From an uncultured Flavobacteriales bacterium (lineage in GTDB: Bacteria; Bacteroidota; Bacteroidia; Flavobacteriales_D; Sanyastnellaceae), in assembly GCA_937967465.1 (NCBI GenBank), contig CALBSW010000005.1, forward strand, positions 1 to 5,700: a DNA stretch of 5,700 nucleotides, given 5' to 3'. Positions 5,626 through 5,700 of the stretch are shown piece after piece. A program made the position numbers and the translations under genes. A model generated the notes under the pieces. It searched no databases and was not told where the DNA came from. It worked only from the letters and a program-made list of their open reading frames with translations. The number at the start of each line of letters is the position of its first letter. The stretch's first letter is position 1.

Positions 5626-5697
5626 TAGCCCGTAGGGGATTCGAACCCCTGCTACCAGGATGAAAACCTGGCGTCCTAACCCCTAGACGAACGGGCC
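5626..5697 (-). tRNA. tRNA-Glu (anticodon UUC)
   Basis: Read on the minus strand from 5697 this folds as a complete tRNA. The acceptor stem is GGCCCGT with ACGGGCT, giving seven pairs of which the terminal G1-U72 is a wobble. The D arm contains GGGGTTAG, the anticodon stem is CCAGG/CCTGG with loop TTTTCAT, and the T arm is AGGGG-TTCGAAT-CCCCT. The anticodon TTC (complement of 5662-5664) decodes GAA/GAG. The discriminator is A (5626), and the next bases are CAA, so the 3' CCA is not fully encoded and must be completed by CCA-adding enzyme. Its promoter lies beyond the right edge of the window. Confidence 0.97.
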
Positions 5698-5700
5698 AAA

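Overview
The window most likely comes from a GC-rich member of the Bacteroidota. Three things point there. The last protein gene has a signal peptide and a C-terminus resembling a type IX secretion (T9SS) sorting domain. The promoter candidates resemble the Bacteroidetes TTTG / TAnnTTTG pattern, and starts mostly lack Shine-Dalgarno sequences. A TupA-like ATP-grasp gene is also present. I infer the phylum; no rRNA or marker gene settles the genus.

Layout. Positions 2-85 hold the last 27 codons of a gene whose product ends in a beta-strand with terminal Phe, as in outer-membrane beta-barrels; a strong intrinsic terminator follows (111-142). Then comes a compact control region (about 167-220), in which two near-identical 16-bp palindromes flank or overlap a Bacteroidetes-type promoter. 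It drives an alkB-family membrane di-iron alkane hydroxylase (209-1294) and a TetR-family regulator (1287-1964) that overlaps it by 8 bp. The simplest reading is an autoregulated alkane-oxidation module: TetR sits on the paired operators and leaves when a substrate or product accumulates. No rubredoxin or rubredoxin reductase is present, so electron partners must lie elsewhere.

A second group starts after a 111-bp gap with a weak promoter candidate: a TupA-like ATP-grasp protein (2076-2999), an unrecognised protein with kinase-like catalytic motifs (3034-4092), and a secreted protein with three ~100-residue repeats, probably a six-bladed beta-propeller, plus a probable T9SS sorting tail (4127-5554). 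These three genes are on one strand, each separated by 34 bp, and end at a terminator at 5594-5620. A tRNA-Glu(UUC) gene on the minus strand (5626-5697) converges on the same terminator.

The points most worth following are the paired operators in front of alkB-tetR, the kinase-like signature in the 352-residue protein next to an ATP-grasp enzyme, and the regular repeat in the secreted protein. No mobile element, CRISPR array or gene-free stretch longer than 300 bp was seen.
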